From: Sporosarcina sp. 6E9
Lineage (GTDB): Bacteria > Bacillota > Bacilli > Bacillales_A > Planococcaceae
DNA: 59,741 nt
Assembly (NCBI RefSeq): GCF_017921835.1
Contig: NZ_JAGEMN010000008.1
Span: 1 to 59,741 of the forward strand
Direction: 5' to 3'
The stretch's first letter is position 1. Every line of letters starts with the position of its first letter. Positions 16,624 through 24,651 of the stretch are shown piece after piece. The notes beneath the pieces are model-generated. The model was not told where the DNA came from, did not search any database, and worked only from the letters and a program-made list of their open reading frames with translations. The position numbers were made by a program, and so were the translations under genes.

Positions 16624-16770
16624 GGTACCTGTGCAAGAAACTACTCTGACAATACATGAAAGTTGGATAGAGCGTAAGGATAACCCCCGTACATAAGGGT
16701 TTGTTAATATCCCTACGTATTTTTATCCAGAGCCGTGAATTGTCATTATTGCGCTTTGCACAGGCACGAC
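16624..16770. repeat. MITE-like palindromic repeat, full copy A
   Basis: Begins GGTACCTGTGCAAGAAACTA and ends GCACAGGCACGAC, so the ends are inverted repeats. The first ~32 and last ~50 bases match copy B at 19049-19196. The centre differs but still folds: GTAAGGATA (16674-16682) pairs with TATCCCTAC (16708-16716), enclosing AACCC/GGGTT. The element lies between convergent genes. Length and behaviour recall the ~155-bp bcr1 element of the B. cereus group; identity with it is not shown. Confidence 0.8.
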
Positions 16771-17583
16771 TTAATTGTTTCTGTGGAATTTGCCGTCGAC
16801 TTCGACGGTTTCAAACATATTTATAAATGCATTTTCATCATGTTTTCGGACGATGCTTTTAACGTGTAACGTTTCATACCGAGTCAGAACCATCATCAAG
16901 ATGTCTTTCTTCTCTTGCGTATAGCCCCCGTAACCTTCTGACATTGTGATTCCTCGGTAGATGGATGCAAGTAGCTCATCGCGTATAGCATGACCTTTAG
17001 TTGTGACGATTTGCATTGTCAACTTGACGTGATCTGTGAAGATGGTGTCGATCATTTTACCCGTTATATAAATAGATAGCAGTGTGTAAAGTGCAATTTC
17101 CCAGTCAAAGATGAATCCTGAGATAAGAACAATGACGCCGTTCATGCCGGTTAAGAGAAGTCCAATGCTAAAAGAACTCACACGGGAAACCATGATTGCG
17201 ATAATATCCAAGCCGCCGGAAGTTCCGGAATACTTTAGAATTAGTCCGACCCCAATCCCTCCGATGCCTCCGCCGAAAACGGTCGAAAGCAGCATGTTAT
17301 CTGTAATTGCGACCTCTGGCAACAAATATAAGAATAACGATAGTGAAGCGACACAAATCAAGGTGTTAATCGTGATGGTTTTTCCAAGTTTGTAATAGCC
17401 TAAAATAAGTAGGGGCAAGTTCAGTAAGAAATTCATTGCACCGATGTTAAAGGGGGTAAGTAACCCGATTAAGATGGCGATTCCGCTAAGACCACTGCTT
17501 AAAATCCCGAAAGGCACGAGAAAGCAGTTAAAAGCAAATGCCACGATCAACGACCCTACGACAACAACTAAATTCTTCATCAT
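16771..17583 (-). CDS. YitT/DUF2179 family membrane protein under T-box control
   Basis: ~270 residues from ATG 17583 (MMKNLVVVVGSL...). An AAGGGG site lies 8 nt upstream; the open frame further up is only the T-box leader. Five hydrophobic helices span ~1-175 with the YitT signature (NCFLVPFGILSSGLSGIA, GGGIGGIGVGLILKYSGTSGG), then a cytoplasmic DUF2179 domain (~190-270, ITTKGHAIRDELL ... RGITMSEGYGGYT). Transport substrate is unknown for the family. The T-box leader implies expression rises when a particular aminoacyl-tRNA is scarce, hinting at an amino-acid-related role. Confidence 0.85.
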   Translation of the reverse strand: MMKNLVVVVGSLIVAFAFNCFLVPFGILSSGLSGIAILIGLLTPFNIGAMNFLLNLPLLILGYYKLGKTITINTLICVASLSLFLYLLPEVAITDNMLLSTVFGGGIGGIGVGLILKYSGTSGGLDIIAIMVSRVSSFSIGLLLTGMNGVIVLISGFIFDWEIALYTLLSIYITGKMIDTIFTDHVKLTMQIVTTKGHAIRDELLASIYRGITMSEGYGGYTQEKKDILMMVLTRYETLHVKSIVRKHDENAFINMFETVEVDGKFHRNN

Positions 17584-17599
17584 TAGCAAAACCCCTTCT

Positions 17600-17870
17600 T
17601 CGTTAAAAATAAAAAACCCGCCCCTTAAAAGGGACGAGTATGTACTCGCGTTACCACCCAAATACCGCACGTTTTTTTGGGAAAACCAGCGGCGCTCATT
17701 ACGTACTATTATACGTACTCCAGTATAACGGTGGAAATCCGTCAAAGCCTACCATTCTCGGCTTTGCATCTCGAAGATGATTTTCGGATAAGCGCTGTTC
17801 ATCGACTTTCACCAAGTGCCGACTCTCTGAAGAACGAGATGCTTTTCGTACTTTTTCTCGTCATAGACTT
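17600..17870 (-). promoter_or_regulatory. T-box riboswitch upstream of the YitT-type gene
   Basis: On the minus strand the sequence has AGAGAGTCGG (AG-bulge region), the near-invariant GGGTGGTAACGCG (17659-17647) that binds the tRNA acceptor end, and then the terminator CGTCCC...GGGGCGGG with TTTTTT (17637-17611). In the Stem I specifier region CGAAAATCATCTTCGAG, an ATC (17781-17779) is in the specifier position by analogy with other T-boxes, which would mean isoleucine, tentative. A promoter TTGACA (17905-17900), 17-nt spacer and TAAATT lies upstream. Confidence 0.85.
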
Positions 17871-17958
17871 TTGTATAATTTATCAGAGAAAAATACCTAT
17901 GTCAATATGTTATGGCACGATATTATTAGCCAATTATAAAGATATCGAAAGACGCAAA

Positions 17959-17995
17959 AGCCTGATTCCTCTGTCTTTTCAAGGGGAATCAGGCT
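17959..17995 (-). terminator. Intrinsic terminator for the 18042-18476 gene
   Basis: AGCCTGATTCC pairs with GGAATCAGGCT; on minus it is followed by TTTT. Confidence 0.7.
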
Positions 17996-17999
17996 GGAG

Positions 18000-18029
18000 T
18001 ATTATTACACCATGTACAGGTGCCGATAT
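18000..18029 (+). repeat. Partial copy of the palindromic repeat (right end only)
   Basis: TATTATTACACCATGTACAG plus GTGCCGAT matches the last ~30 bases of copy B (TATTATTGCACCATGCACAG, GTACCGAC), with a few changes. Confidence 0.6.
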
Positions 18030-18041
18030 AAGGAATAACAG

Positions 18042-18476
18042 TTAGTGGTATTGGAACCAGACAAACCATCCTTTCTCCTTACTTTTAGCTAAAAATATTT
18101 GGCCTTGAGATAAGTCTGCACCAGGTGCTTTGGGGAAGTCTAGGCGTACCAACCATGACTTTTCGGCAATTTCTTTACCGCAAAAATGTTTTGCCATTTC
18201 AAAATAATCTTCATCATCTTTGATACCGACTGTTTCAGGAAAAGGTTTGGCGGTCACTACATGCCATTTGGTATACATATCGGGTAAATTAGGTAACCCA
18301 GTTCCATAAGTTTTGGGTATCAATGTATGTAATGCTTTTATTACTTCTTTTCTATCCTTAATTGATGTTTGCGCTAATTCACTTAACACAGGACACTCTT
18401 TTGGTTGTGCGTATCCCTCAATTGAATTAAAAAATAAAGTTGAGCCGATAATAATTAATGTAATAAGCTTTTTCAT
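18042..18476 (-). CDS. Small secreted hypothetical protein
   Basis: 144 residues from ATG 18476 (MKKLITLIIIGSTLFFNSIEGYAQ...), with GAGGTGG upstream at 9 nt; the longer frame (to 18524) lacks one. A Sec-type signal peptide ends near GYAQ. Mature part has two cysteines (CPVL and FCGKE) and ends GQIFLAKSKEKGWFVWFQYH. No family recognised. It is divergent from the DUF3888-type secreted protein gene; both may be cell-surface or extracellular factors sharing the intergenic control region. Confidence 0.6.
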   Translation of the reverse strand: MKKLITLIIIGSTLFFNSIEGYAQPKECPVLSELAQTSIKDRKEVIKALHTLIPKTYGTGLPNLPDMYTKWHVVTAKPFPETVGIKDDEDYFEMAKHFCGKEIAEKSWLVRLDFPKAPGADLSQGQIFLAKSKEKGWFVWFQYH

Positions 18477-18609
18477 TTGATAATTCCACCTCAAAATTAG
18501 CTTTCCCAACCTTCGGAAAAACATGATGTGATGTAAAACTTTTTAAGGCAGCGATACAAGGATAATTCTCATCATCAAGGGAATTCTATCTTTCAAAAGG
18601 TGGTGCATT

Positions 18610-19032
18610 ATGAATAAGTTTTTACTTTCCCTGACCATTTTCACCCTTCTTTTACTCAGTTTTGACGGAGCAACTACGGAAGCCGAGACAAAGACTGAGG
18701 TAATCCCGCAGAATCAAGTCCCAAGTTTAATGGAAAGGGCATTTCTAAGAAGCCTTGGCGGAACAATCCTTGATATCATGAGTAATCACGGCGATAATCA
18801 GTTATTCGAATTTGAAAGAATAGAAAAAATCAGCTCTGGAAACGGTAAATATGACGTTACATTAAGGGTTATCGGGTTCGAAGGAGCGCATGGTCCGCCT
18901 TACAAGTTAATTCGTATGACCATTCGTATACCTGGGGATGGGAATGCGGAATATAGTGTTTTGTCTTATTCTCATCGACATATATCCGACAAGGAACTGG
19001 AGAAATTAATAAAGTTTGCCACGTATGATTAA
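18610..19032 (+). CDS. DUF3888 family secreted protein
   Basis: 140 residues; AAAAGGTGGTG precedes ATG 18610. N-terminal signal peptide (MNKFLLSLTIFTLLLLSFDG). The motif VIGFEGAHGPPYKLIRMTI near residue 95 and the ending YSVLSYSHRHISDKE are characteristic of DUF3888 proteins, secreted Bacillus proteins of unknown role. Intact in length. A full copy of the palindromic repeat follows 17 nt downstream. Confidence 0.7.
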   Translation: MNKFLLSLTIFTLLLLSFDGATTEAETKTEVIPQNQVPSLMERAFLRSLGGTILDIMSNHGDNQLFEFERIEKISSGNGKYDVTLRVIGFEGAHGPPYKLIRMTIRIPGDGNAEYSVLSYSHRHISDKELEKLIKFATYD

Positions 19033-19048
19033 GGATCCTAAATTATTA

Positions 19049-19196
19049 GGTACCTGTGCAAGAAACTATTATGACAATACACTACAATTGAATAATGATA
19101 AACAGTGGAGGCGTTTAAACGGTGATTGTTTATTCCTCCACGTATTTTTATCCAAACCCGTGAATTGTTATTATTGCACCATGCACAGGTACCGAC
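19049..19196. repeat. MITE-like palindromic repeat, full copy B
   Basis: Terminal inverted repeat GGTACCTGTGCA (19049-19060) and TGCACAGGTACC (19182-19193) is perfect over 12 bp. The inner stem is GTGGAGG (19105-19111) with CCTCCAC (19135-19141), different in sequence from copy A but at the same place relative to the shared GTATTTTTATCC. So pairing is conserved while bases change. It lies between two convergent genes. Confidence 0.85.
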
Positions 19197-19216
19197 ACAA
19201 ATCTCGCGTCGACTTT

Positions 19217-19792
19217 TTATTTCACTAGCTTTGTTGGCTGGTATTCTTCCGAGACGATGAAATCATCTTCTATCAAAAGATAAGGATGTGTTTCCATTAA
19301 AGTTTTTCTGAGGTACTCCGGCATTCTTTCTCCTTCGTAGGCGCAAACTAATGGAAAGGCCAGCTGACATACAGCCTCGTCGACTATTTTCTCAAGATCT
19401 TCAATGAGGTGAAGTGGTTCTTTCATGCTGGCCCACTCTACATGTGCCCATGCCCGGAAAGTAATATTACTTTCCAAATAGGGCTGTATTGTTTTACTAA
19501 AATATTCAGCGATTGAGGGAGGATGGTAGCTGCCGCTTGACCAATAGAAGTCGAAGCTATTTACATAATGCACAAGCTCCATTTGCTCAGCTGTAAAACG
19601 TGTGCTCATTTCTTTATGGATTTTAGGAAAAAGTCGATCATTTTCAATAATAATCACGTAATCTCCTGCTGCAAGGCCGTCTTCGATATAGCTCAAAATC
19701 TGTTCAAGATAACTTTCCGGCCCATTATACTTATATAGAAAGTGAAGATGACCATTTTCTTTTTCAAGCAACTGATCCATTTTACTTTTCAT
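19217..19792 (-). CDS. MEDS-domain protein (DcmR-like sensory domain)
   Basis: 191 residues. The pattern HLHFLYKYNGPESYLEQILSYI, EDGLAAGDYVIIIEN, with FRAWAHVEW and CAYEGER later, fits the MEDS domain (PF14417 family), a RecA/KaiC-like sensory fold first noted in methanogens and methylotrophs and frequent in Bacillus sigma-B type networks. No Walker motif of an active ATPase is seen. Start ATG 19792 is preceded by GGAGAG. It is followed by the CBS-domain gene upstream on the same strand, 34 nt away, so an operon with it is likely. Confidence 0.7.
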   Translation of the reverse strand: MKSKMDQLLEKENGHLHFLYKYNGPESYLEQILSYIEDGLAAGDYVIIIENDRLFPKIHKEMSTRFTAEQMELVHYVNSFDFYWSSGSYHPPSIAEYFSKTIQPYLESNITFRAWAHVEWASMKEPLHLIEDLEKIVDEAVCQLAFPLVCAYEGERMPEYLRKTLMETHPYLLIEDDFIVSEEYQPTKLVK

Positions 19793-19826
19793 TTAATCAT
19801 CTCTCCTATCTCTATTTTGTTCTATT

Positions 19827-20459
19827 TCACCATTTCTTCTCAATCCGATTTGTTTGTAAAGTGGTAAAGCCGTTTTTCTCCAGTTTGTTTATCAATTTAT
19901 CGAGTTCCTCGTCAGTTTTATCGCCTCTGAGTGTGACCACGACGCGCCTGGCCAGTACTGAACCGTTATCCAACGTGAACAATCCTTCGATATGCTCACC
20001 GCGTAACGTTTTGGTCAATCTCTCCAGCGTGCTTGACGACTCCGACGATGCAACTGTCATATTGATGCCGCCCGTTTTGAGTCCGAATGCATCTTCTAAG
20101 ACGCTTTCGACTTGATTGTGCGTAAGAATCCCTGTCAATTTTCCGTCCTTTACAATGCTGATGAACGGCAAAGCTTTAATTTCAAGTAGCGCATTTAAAA
20201 ACGAGGCATTTTCGTCGAGATGAATATCTTGGTGTTTCACTAAGTGACTGATTGAATCATCTTCATTGCCATTTTTCTCAAGAAGGTGTTCAAGCAAATC
20301 CATTTTATAAATCATGCCTCTATATGTATCGTCTGCATCCACAACAGGTACAGATCTGTACCCACTCTCATTGATTTTAGCCAATGCTTCAGCAACCGTT
20401 TTATCGCTGTTCACAGTCGCTACAGCAATTCTTTTTAACAATAAATCTCCAATATACAT
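19827..20459 (-). CDS. CBS-domain pair protein with C-terminal ACT-like domain
   Basis: 210 residues from ATG 20459, because AGGAGG sits 7 nt upstream of it and abuts an ATG two codons earlier. Two CBS motifs: ~5-60 (KTVAEALAKINESGYRSVPV, VDADDTYRGMIYKMDLL) and ~70-125 (LPFISIVKDGKLTGILTHNQ). The C-terminal ~75 residues (GINMTVASSESSSTLERL...) are ACT-like. CBS-ACT proteins in Firmicutes bind adenine nucleotides, some cyclic di-AMP; ligand here not shown. Likely co-transcribed with the MEDS-domain gene that follows. Confidence 0.8.
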   Translation of the reverse strand: MYIGDLLLKRIAVATVNSDKTVAEALAKINESGYRSVPVVDADDTYRGMIYKMDLLEHLLEKNGNEDDSISHLVKHQDIHLDENASFLNALLEIKALPFISIVKDGKLTGILTHNQVESVLEDAFGLKTGGINMTVASSESSSTLERLTKTLRGEHIEGLFTLDNGSVLARRVVVTLRGDKTDEELDKLINKLEKNGFTTLQTNRIEKKW

Positions 20460-20520
20460 GGTCATTCCTCCTAGAGATATATTTCTGTAATATTTTAATT
20501 TTTAGATTATACTAAACCTA

Positions 20521-20538
20521 AATCTATTATAATAGATT
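20521..20538. promoter_or_regulatory. Perfect 18-bp palindrome in the CBS-LysR divergent intergenic region
   Basis: AATCTATTATAATAGATT is self-complementary. It is placed between the divergent CBS and LysR genes and could be a protein-binding site, or simply an AT-rich promoter element. Confidence 0.4.
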
Positions 20539-20660
20539 TTTTATTGAAAGTAAAAGGTCTTTAGTATCAGAAGAAAATATAGGATAGCCAAGGTGTACTA
20601 TAAATCAATGGAGGTTTGTGGAAATGGTTCCAAAAAAGCGTTTAAAGGGGGGCGTATGGG

Positions 20661-21536
20661 ATGGATGAAAAAGACCTTGAAATACTAATCAAATTAAATG
20701 AAGAAAGAAATATCACAAAAGTTGCAGAAAGCATGTACATCACCCAGCCGGCATTAAGTTATAGAATTCAACAAATTGAAAAAAACGTTAATGCAACCTT
20801 GTTTGTTAGGGGAAGAATGGGGATGCGGCCAACTCCACAGGGGGAGGTTTTCATTGATTATGCCAAAAATATATTAAGTATGATGGAAGAGGCAAGAGAA
20901 ACAATTCTGCAAATGAATACCGAAATAACAGGAACTATTAAACTAGGGGTTGCTTCGACGTTTGGTCAATATATTATGCCCAACCTGCTACAAGATTTTC
21001 TGATAGAGCATCCAAAAGTTAATGCCAATATCATCACAGGGTTAAGTACGGAACTTGCCAAACATTTGGAGAGCGAAGATGTACATATTGCAATAATCAG
21101 AGGATATGATCAGTGGGCTGAGCAAAAAATGTTGATTTGTGAAGAGTCGATCTACGTAGTGTCAAAGGATCCTATAGAGTTGAAAGGTTTACCTGATGAG
21201 TCAATGATTTACTATAAGATGGATACCTATCTAAAATCACTGGTCGATGAATGGTGGAAAGAAAGATTCAGCGAACAAAGAACTTCTTCAATGACAGTTG
21301 ATAGTCTTGAGACTAGTAAAGAGATGGTTCGAATTGGATTGGGGTATACAATTTTACCGGGAATATGCTTGAGTGGGGAAAGGGACTTACACTTCCAGCA
21401 GCTTATTAATATTGCTGGAGAACCAGTCAAAAGGAAAACTTGGGCACTTTATAAAGAGGAATCATTAAACTTCAAAGCAGTTAAATCGTTCATTGAATTT
21501 CTAGATAAATACAAGGAGAAAATTCGTGATTATTAA
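20661..21536 (+). CDS. LysR-family transcriptional regulator
   Basis: 291 residues; AAAGGGGGGCG upstream of ATG 20661. N-terminal winged HTH (~1-60: EERNITKVAESMYITQPALS, YRIQQIEKNVNATLFVR) and a periplasmic-binding-protein-like effector domain (from ~90: GTIKLGVASTFGQYIMPNLL). It converges with the transporter/asparaginase operon and shares a terminator with it. A 20-bp perfect dyad upstream of that operon (25734-25753) is a candidate operator. Likely controls tct-ansA type genes; the effector is probably the transported compound. Confidence 0.9.
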   Translation: MDEKDLEILIKLNEERNITKVAESMYITQPALSYRIQQIEKNVNATLFVRGRMGMRPTPQGEVFIDYAKNILSMMEEARETILQMNTEITGTIKLGVASTFGQYIMPNLLQDFLIEHPKVNANIITGLSTELAKHLESEDVHIAIIRGYDQWAEQKMLICEESIYVVSKDPIELKGLPDESMIYYKMDTYLKSLVDEWWKERFSEQRTSSMTVDSLETSKEMVRIGLGYTILPGICLSGERDLHFQQLINIAGEPVKRKTWALYKEESLNFKAVKSFIEFLDKYKEKIRDY

Positions 21537-21542
21537 ATAAAC

Positions 21543-21582
21543 TAAATAAAGTTGCTACTTTTTACAGTAGCAACTTTATTTA
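21543..21582. terminator. Bidirectional terminator between lysR-type and asparaginase genes
   Basis: TAAATAAAGTTGCTAC pairs with GTAGCAACTTTATTTA with a T-rich loop; A and T runs on both sides. It contains the asparaginase stop codon. Confidence 0.9.
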
Positions 21583-22569
21583 GTATTGGTCAAAAACAGC
21601 TTGTAAATCATCATAGTTCGTATACTTAAGTAAAGCGACCATTAATAGAATCCTTGCCTTTTGAGGAGAAAGATTATCTGCAGTCGGTGCTTCCAGATAT
21701 TCATACTTCTCAATCGGGACAACCCTTCCGTTTTCGACCCTGCTACTCATAATAACTTGTATGCCTTTATCACGAGCTTGTTTGAGCGCCAGTTCTTCCT
21801 CAGGCGAACATCTGCCTGCCCCTGTCCCAGCAACGATAATTCCATCCACAGTTGTTGTATTTATTAAAGAGCTTATAATATTGCCGTTAGCGCCAGCGTA
21901 GGAATAGACAATTTCGACGGTCGGTAGTTCTTTTATTTCAAGTTTCGAAAATTTGGATTGGATTGTGTGTGTTCGGGTTGGCGCTCGATAAAACTGAACG
22001 GTATTATCAGGATCGATGTAGCCTAAAAATCCAAGTTGGCCTGATTGAAATGTCTCCAAGCGGTATGTATTTGTTTTTGCTACATCTCGAGCGCTACTTA
22101 TTTGATCATTTAACGCAACAAGCACACCTTTCCCATACGAATCCTTAGAACTTGCCACCTTCACAGCGTTTAAGAGGTTTATGTGTGCGTCCGAACTTAA
22201 TCCTGATAAAGGTCGTTGGGCTCCCGTCAAAACGATTGGTTTTTCAGTGTCCATTGTAAGGTGTAAAAAATAGGCTGTTTCTTCAAGCGTATTTGTTCCG
22301 TGTGTAATCACAATCCCATCGTATCCCTCGTTATTTAAACATTGGTTGATACGCTTCCTTAATTGTAACCAATGACTGGAAGTGATGACTGTGCTACTAA
22401 AGTTAGCGAGCTGTTCAATCTCAATAGATGCAATGTCATGGATTTCTGGGATTTCTTTCGTAATATCTTCACAGGAATAGTGTCCAGAAATGTAATTTCT
22501 AAAGTCAACTCGATTCGCATGGTGGGCGGATATTGTACCGCCAGTAGCAAGTATTTTTATCTTTTTCAT
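21580..22569 (-). CDS. L-asparaginase
   Basis: 329 residues from ATG 22569 (KKIKILATGGTISAHH). A GGGGG site overlaps an in-frame GTG four codons earlier, which I rejected. Catalytic motif 1 is LATGGTIS (Thr in TGGTI) and motif 2 is DGIVITHGTNTLEETAYFL (THGTNT), the two active-site threonines and Asp of the asparaginase/glutaminase family. Hydrolyses asparagine to aspartate and ammonia, probably cytoplasmic (no signal). It is the last gene of the tctC-tctB-tctA operon (20-nt gap), an unusual pairing that suggests the transporter feeds an amide or related carboxylate. Confidence 0.9.
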   Translation of the reverse strand: MKKIKILATGGTISAHHANRVDFRNYISGHYSCEDITKEIPEIHDIASIEIEQLANFSSTVITSSHWLQLRKRINQCLNNEGYDGIVITHGTNTLEETAYFLHLTMDTEKPIVLTGAQRPLSGLSSDAHINLLNAVKVASSKDSYGKGVLVALNDQISSARDVAKTNTYRLETFQSGQLGFLGYIDPDNTVQFYRAPTRTHTIQSKFSKLEIKELPTVEIVYSYAGANGNIISSLINTTTVDGIIVAGTGAGRCSPEEELALKQARDKGIQVIMSSRVENGRVVPIEKYEYLEAPTADNLSPQKARILLMVALLKYTNYDDLQAVFDQY

Positions 22570-22601
22570 AGTAACCCCCACAAACGAAATTCAACAGTAA
22601 G

Positions 22602-24092
22602 TTAAGCTGTTTTCCCTTTTTTTCTTAAAGATAATAATGCTGGTATTGTTAAAGACAAGACCGTGATGATGAGAAATGCCAATGTGATTGGTCGTTCCAA
22701 AAAAATCATGAAACTCCCATTTGAAATTGTTAATGACTTTCGTAACGATTGTTCAATCATTCCACCTAGTATAAAAGCTAATATAAATGGCGCTGCGGGA
22801 AACGAAACCAGTCGTAGTAGCAACCCAATAATTCCAAAAGCTAATAATAGGTAAAGGTCAAACGTATTAAAACTAATCCCATAGACGCCAATTAAGCAAA
22901 AAACAGTTACTAAAGAGATCAGCATAGGTCTAGGGATATTCAATATTTTAGAAATGTACGGGATTAGCGGTAAATTCAAAATTAGTAAGAATATATTACC
23001 GATATACATACTAATGATAATACCCCAAAAAATATTTGGTTGTTCAGTAAAGAGCAATGGTCCAGGTTGGATTCCCATGACCATAAACGCGCCTAGTAAA
23101 ACCGCTGTGGTTCCCGAACCGGGGATACCTAAGCTAAGTAATGGAACAAATGCCCCGCTTGTTGCGGCGTTGTTTGCAGTTTCCGGAGCAGTCAATCCTT
23201 TAATCGAACCTTTTCCGAATTCTTCAGGGTTTTTGGCAATCTTTTTTTCTGTAATGTAAGCAATAAACGATGCGATTGTGGCACCTGCACCGGGCAACAC
23301 ACCAATTAAAAATCCAACAATAGATTGTCTTGATGCAGGACCGCTCATCTCTTTAAGGTCTTCTTTTGAAAGTTTGATACTTCCGATTGTCCGCTGTGGT
23401 CCATCATCTTTATTGCGGTCAACAATTAGTTTGAAAACCTCAGCTAACGCATAAATTCCTAAAGCGATTACAAGAAAATCGATTCCACTCAGTAAAGAAG
23501 AGCTACCGAATGTAAAGCGTGAAGTTCCAGTTTGTCCATCAATTCCTATCATGGCAACCATAAATCCGAGCGTTCCAGAAATTAGCGCTTTTATCGTCGA
23601 ACCTTCAGATAAGCTTGCAATTGCCGTCAAGGCGAGTAACATGAGTGCAAAATACTCTGGAGAACCAAACGAAACTGCAACGGTCGCAAGTAAAGGAGCA
23701 AATAACATAAGTAGTACTACGCCTACCGTACCCCCAAAGAATGAAGATATTGCCGCTATCGCAAGCGCCTTACCCGCTTTACCTTGCTGTGCCATTGGAT
23801 AACCATCAAAGGCCGTTGCCACCGTTCCTGCAACACCGGGGGCATTCAGTAAAATCGAGGACGTTGAACCCCCGAAAATTGCGCCATAATAGACGCCCGC
23901 CATCATAACAAGTGCCATTGCAGGATCCATTCCATACGATATAGGAATCATGACGCCAATCGCGGTAATTGGTCCTAAGCCTGGAAGCATTCCAATAATC
24001 GTACCAAGTAGTACACCCATCAATACAAATGCTATACCTTGGAGGCTGAGGGCAACCTTTGCCCCTTCGAGTATTCCGTCCATCACTCCCAT
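22602..24092 (-). CDS. tctA: TctA large membrane subunit, tripartite tricarboxylate-type transporter
   Basis: 496 residues with ~11-12 hydrophobic helices and the TctA signatures GMLPGLGPITAIGVMIP near the N-terminus and GVLPGAGATIASFIAYITE (~265-285). GAGGAGG lies 7 nt before ATG 24092. It is the ion-coupled membrane pore of the TTT family that works with a binding protein (TctC) and a small subunit (TctB). Gene order C-B-A is standard. Intact. Substrate cannot be read from sequence. Confidence 0.92.
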   Translation of the reverse strand: MGVMDGILEGAKVALSLQGIAFVLMGVLLGTIIGMLPGLGPITAIGVMIPISYGMDPAMALVMMAGVYYGAIFGGSTSSILLNAPGVAGTVATAFDGYPMAQQGKAGKALAIAAISSFFGGTVGVVLLMLFAPLLATVAVSFGSPEYFALMLLALTAIASLSEGSTIKALISGTLGFMVAMIGIDGQTGTSRFTFGSSSLLSGIDFLVIALGIYALAEVFKLIVDRNKDDGPQRTIGSIKLSKEDLKEMSGPASRQSIVGFLIGVLPGAGATIASFIAYITEKKIAKNPEEFGKGSIKGLTAPETANNAATSGAFVPLLSLGIPGSGTTAVLLGAFMVMGIQPGPLLFTEQPNIFWGIIISMYIGNIFLLILNLPLIPYISKILNIPRPMLISLVTVFCLIGVYGISFNTFDLYLLLAFGIIGLLLRLVSFPAAPFILAFILGGMIEQSLRKSLTISNGSFMIFLERPITLAFLIITVLSLTIPALLSLRKKGKTA

Positions 24093-24105
24093 TTTTCATC
24101 CTCCT

Positions 24106-24591
24106 CTAAAAAGGTAAAATCCCTTTTGGTAGTGAAATTTTCAACACAAAGTTAAACAGATAATAAAAGCCAACTGGAACCGCAAGGGCTACGATAATAT
24201 TTGTCTTATGCTTCTTGTACCCTAAAAGTAGGGTAGTGATAAATATGAAAATTGCTGTCGTAATAAGAAAGCCCAGTATCTCTAGCAAAACAATATAAAA
24301 TAGAACGATACCACCGAAAACTAGTAACATTTTAGTGTTTTTATCAAGTCCCTTTTTAGGTTTAGTGACTTGCTCCTCACCATCTTCAACTTCTGTTTCT
24401 TGATCTTTCGTAAAAAATAGAATGATAGATAAGAAAATCAACAAGTACCCAAGAAAGATTGGAACGGCATCCGCATCAACGGGAACGAGCGTATATTTGG
24501 GTAACTTATAACTCATGAATAAAAAAACACTACCTAATCCAATTAAGATTAGGCTGACTTTCTTATTTTGCGAAGCGAGCAATTGATACAC
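24106..24591 (-). CDS. tctB: TctB small membrane subunit, tripartite tricarboxylate-type transporter
   Basis: 161 residues with four helices (about 13-30, 45-62, 85-105 and 110-158) in the DUF1468/TctB pattern. The frame starts at GTG 24591 but the AAAGGA site would better suit the TTG three codons on (24582). A terminator hairpin lies between it and the tctC gene, so the binding protein is expected to be made in excess. 14-nt gap to tctA. Confidence 0.88.
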   Translation of the reverse strand: MYQLLASQNKKVSLILIGLGSVFLFMSYKLPKYTLVPVDADAVPIFLGYLLIFLSIILFFTKDQETEVEDGEEQVTKPKKGLDKNTKMLLVFGGIVLFYIVLLEILGFLITTAIFIFITTLLLGYKKHKTNIIVALAVPVGFYYLFNFVLKISLPKGILPF

Positions 24592-24600
24592 ATCCTTTTC

Positions 24601-24635
24601 AAAAAAATTAAGTCAATGCCTAGACATTGACTTAA
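24601..24635 (-). terminator. Intercistronic attenuating terminator between tctC and tctB
   Basis: On minus, TTAAGTCAATG and CATTGACTTAA form an 11-bp perfect stem followed by seven T residues. It lies inside the operon, so it should set a tctC : tctBA expression ratio. Confidence 0.9.
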
Positions 24636-24651
24636 GATTGGTTGAAACTAA

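Noticed and set aside
17584..17745. Extended N-terminus of the YitT gene
   Set aside because: The region is the T-box antiterminator and terminator, not protein.
17677..18045. Plus-strand frame of 122 codons
   Set aside because: It runs antisense through the T-box; no ribosome site.
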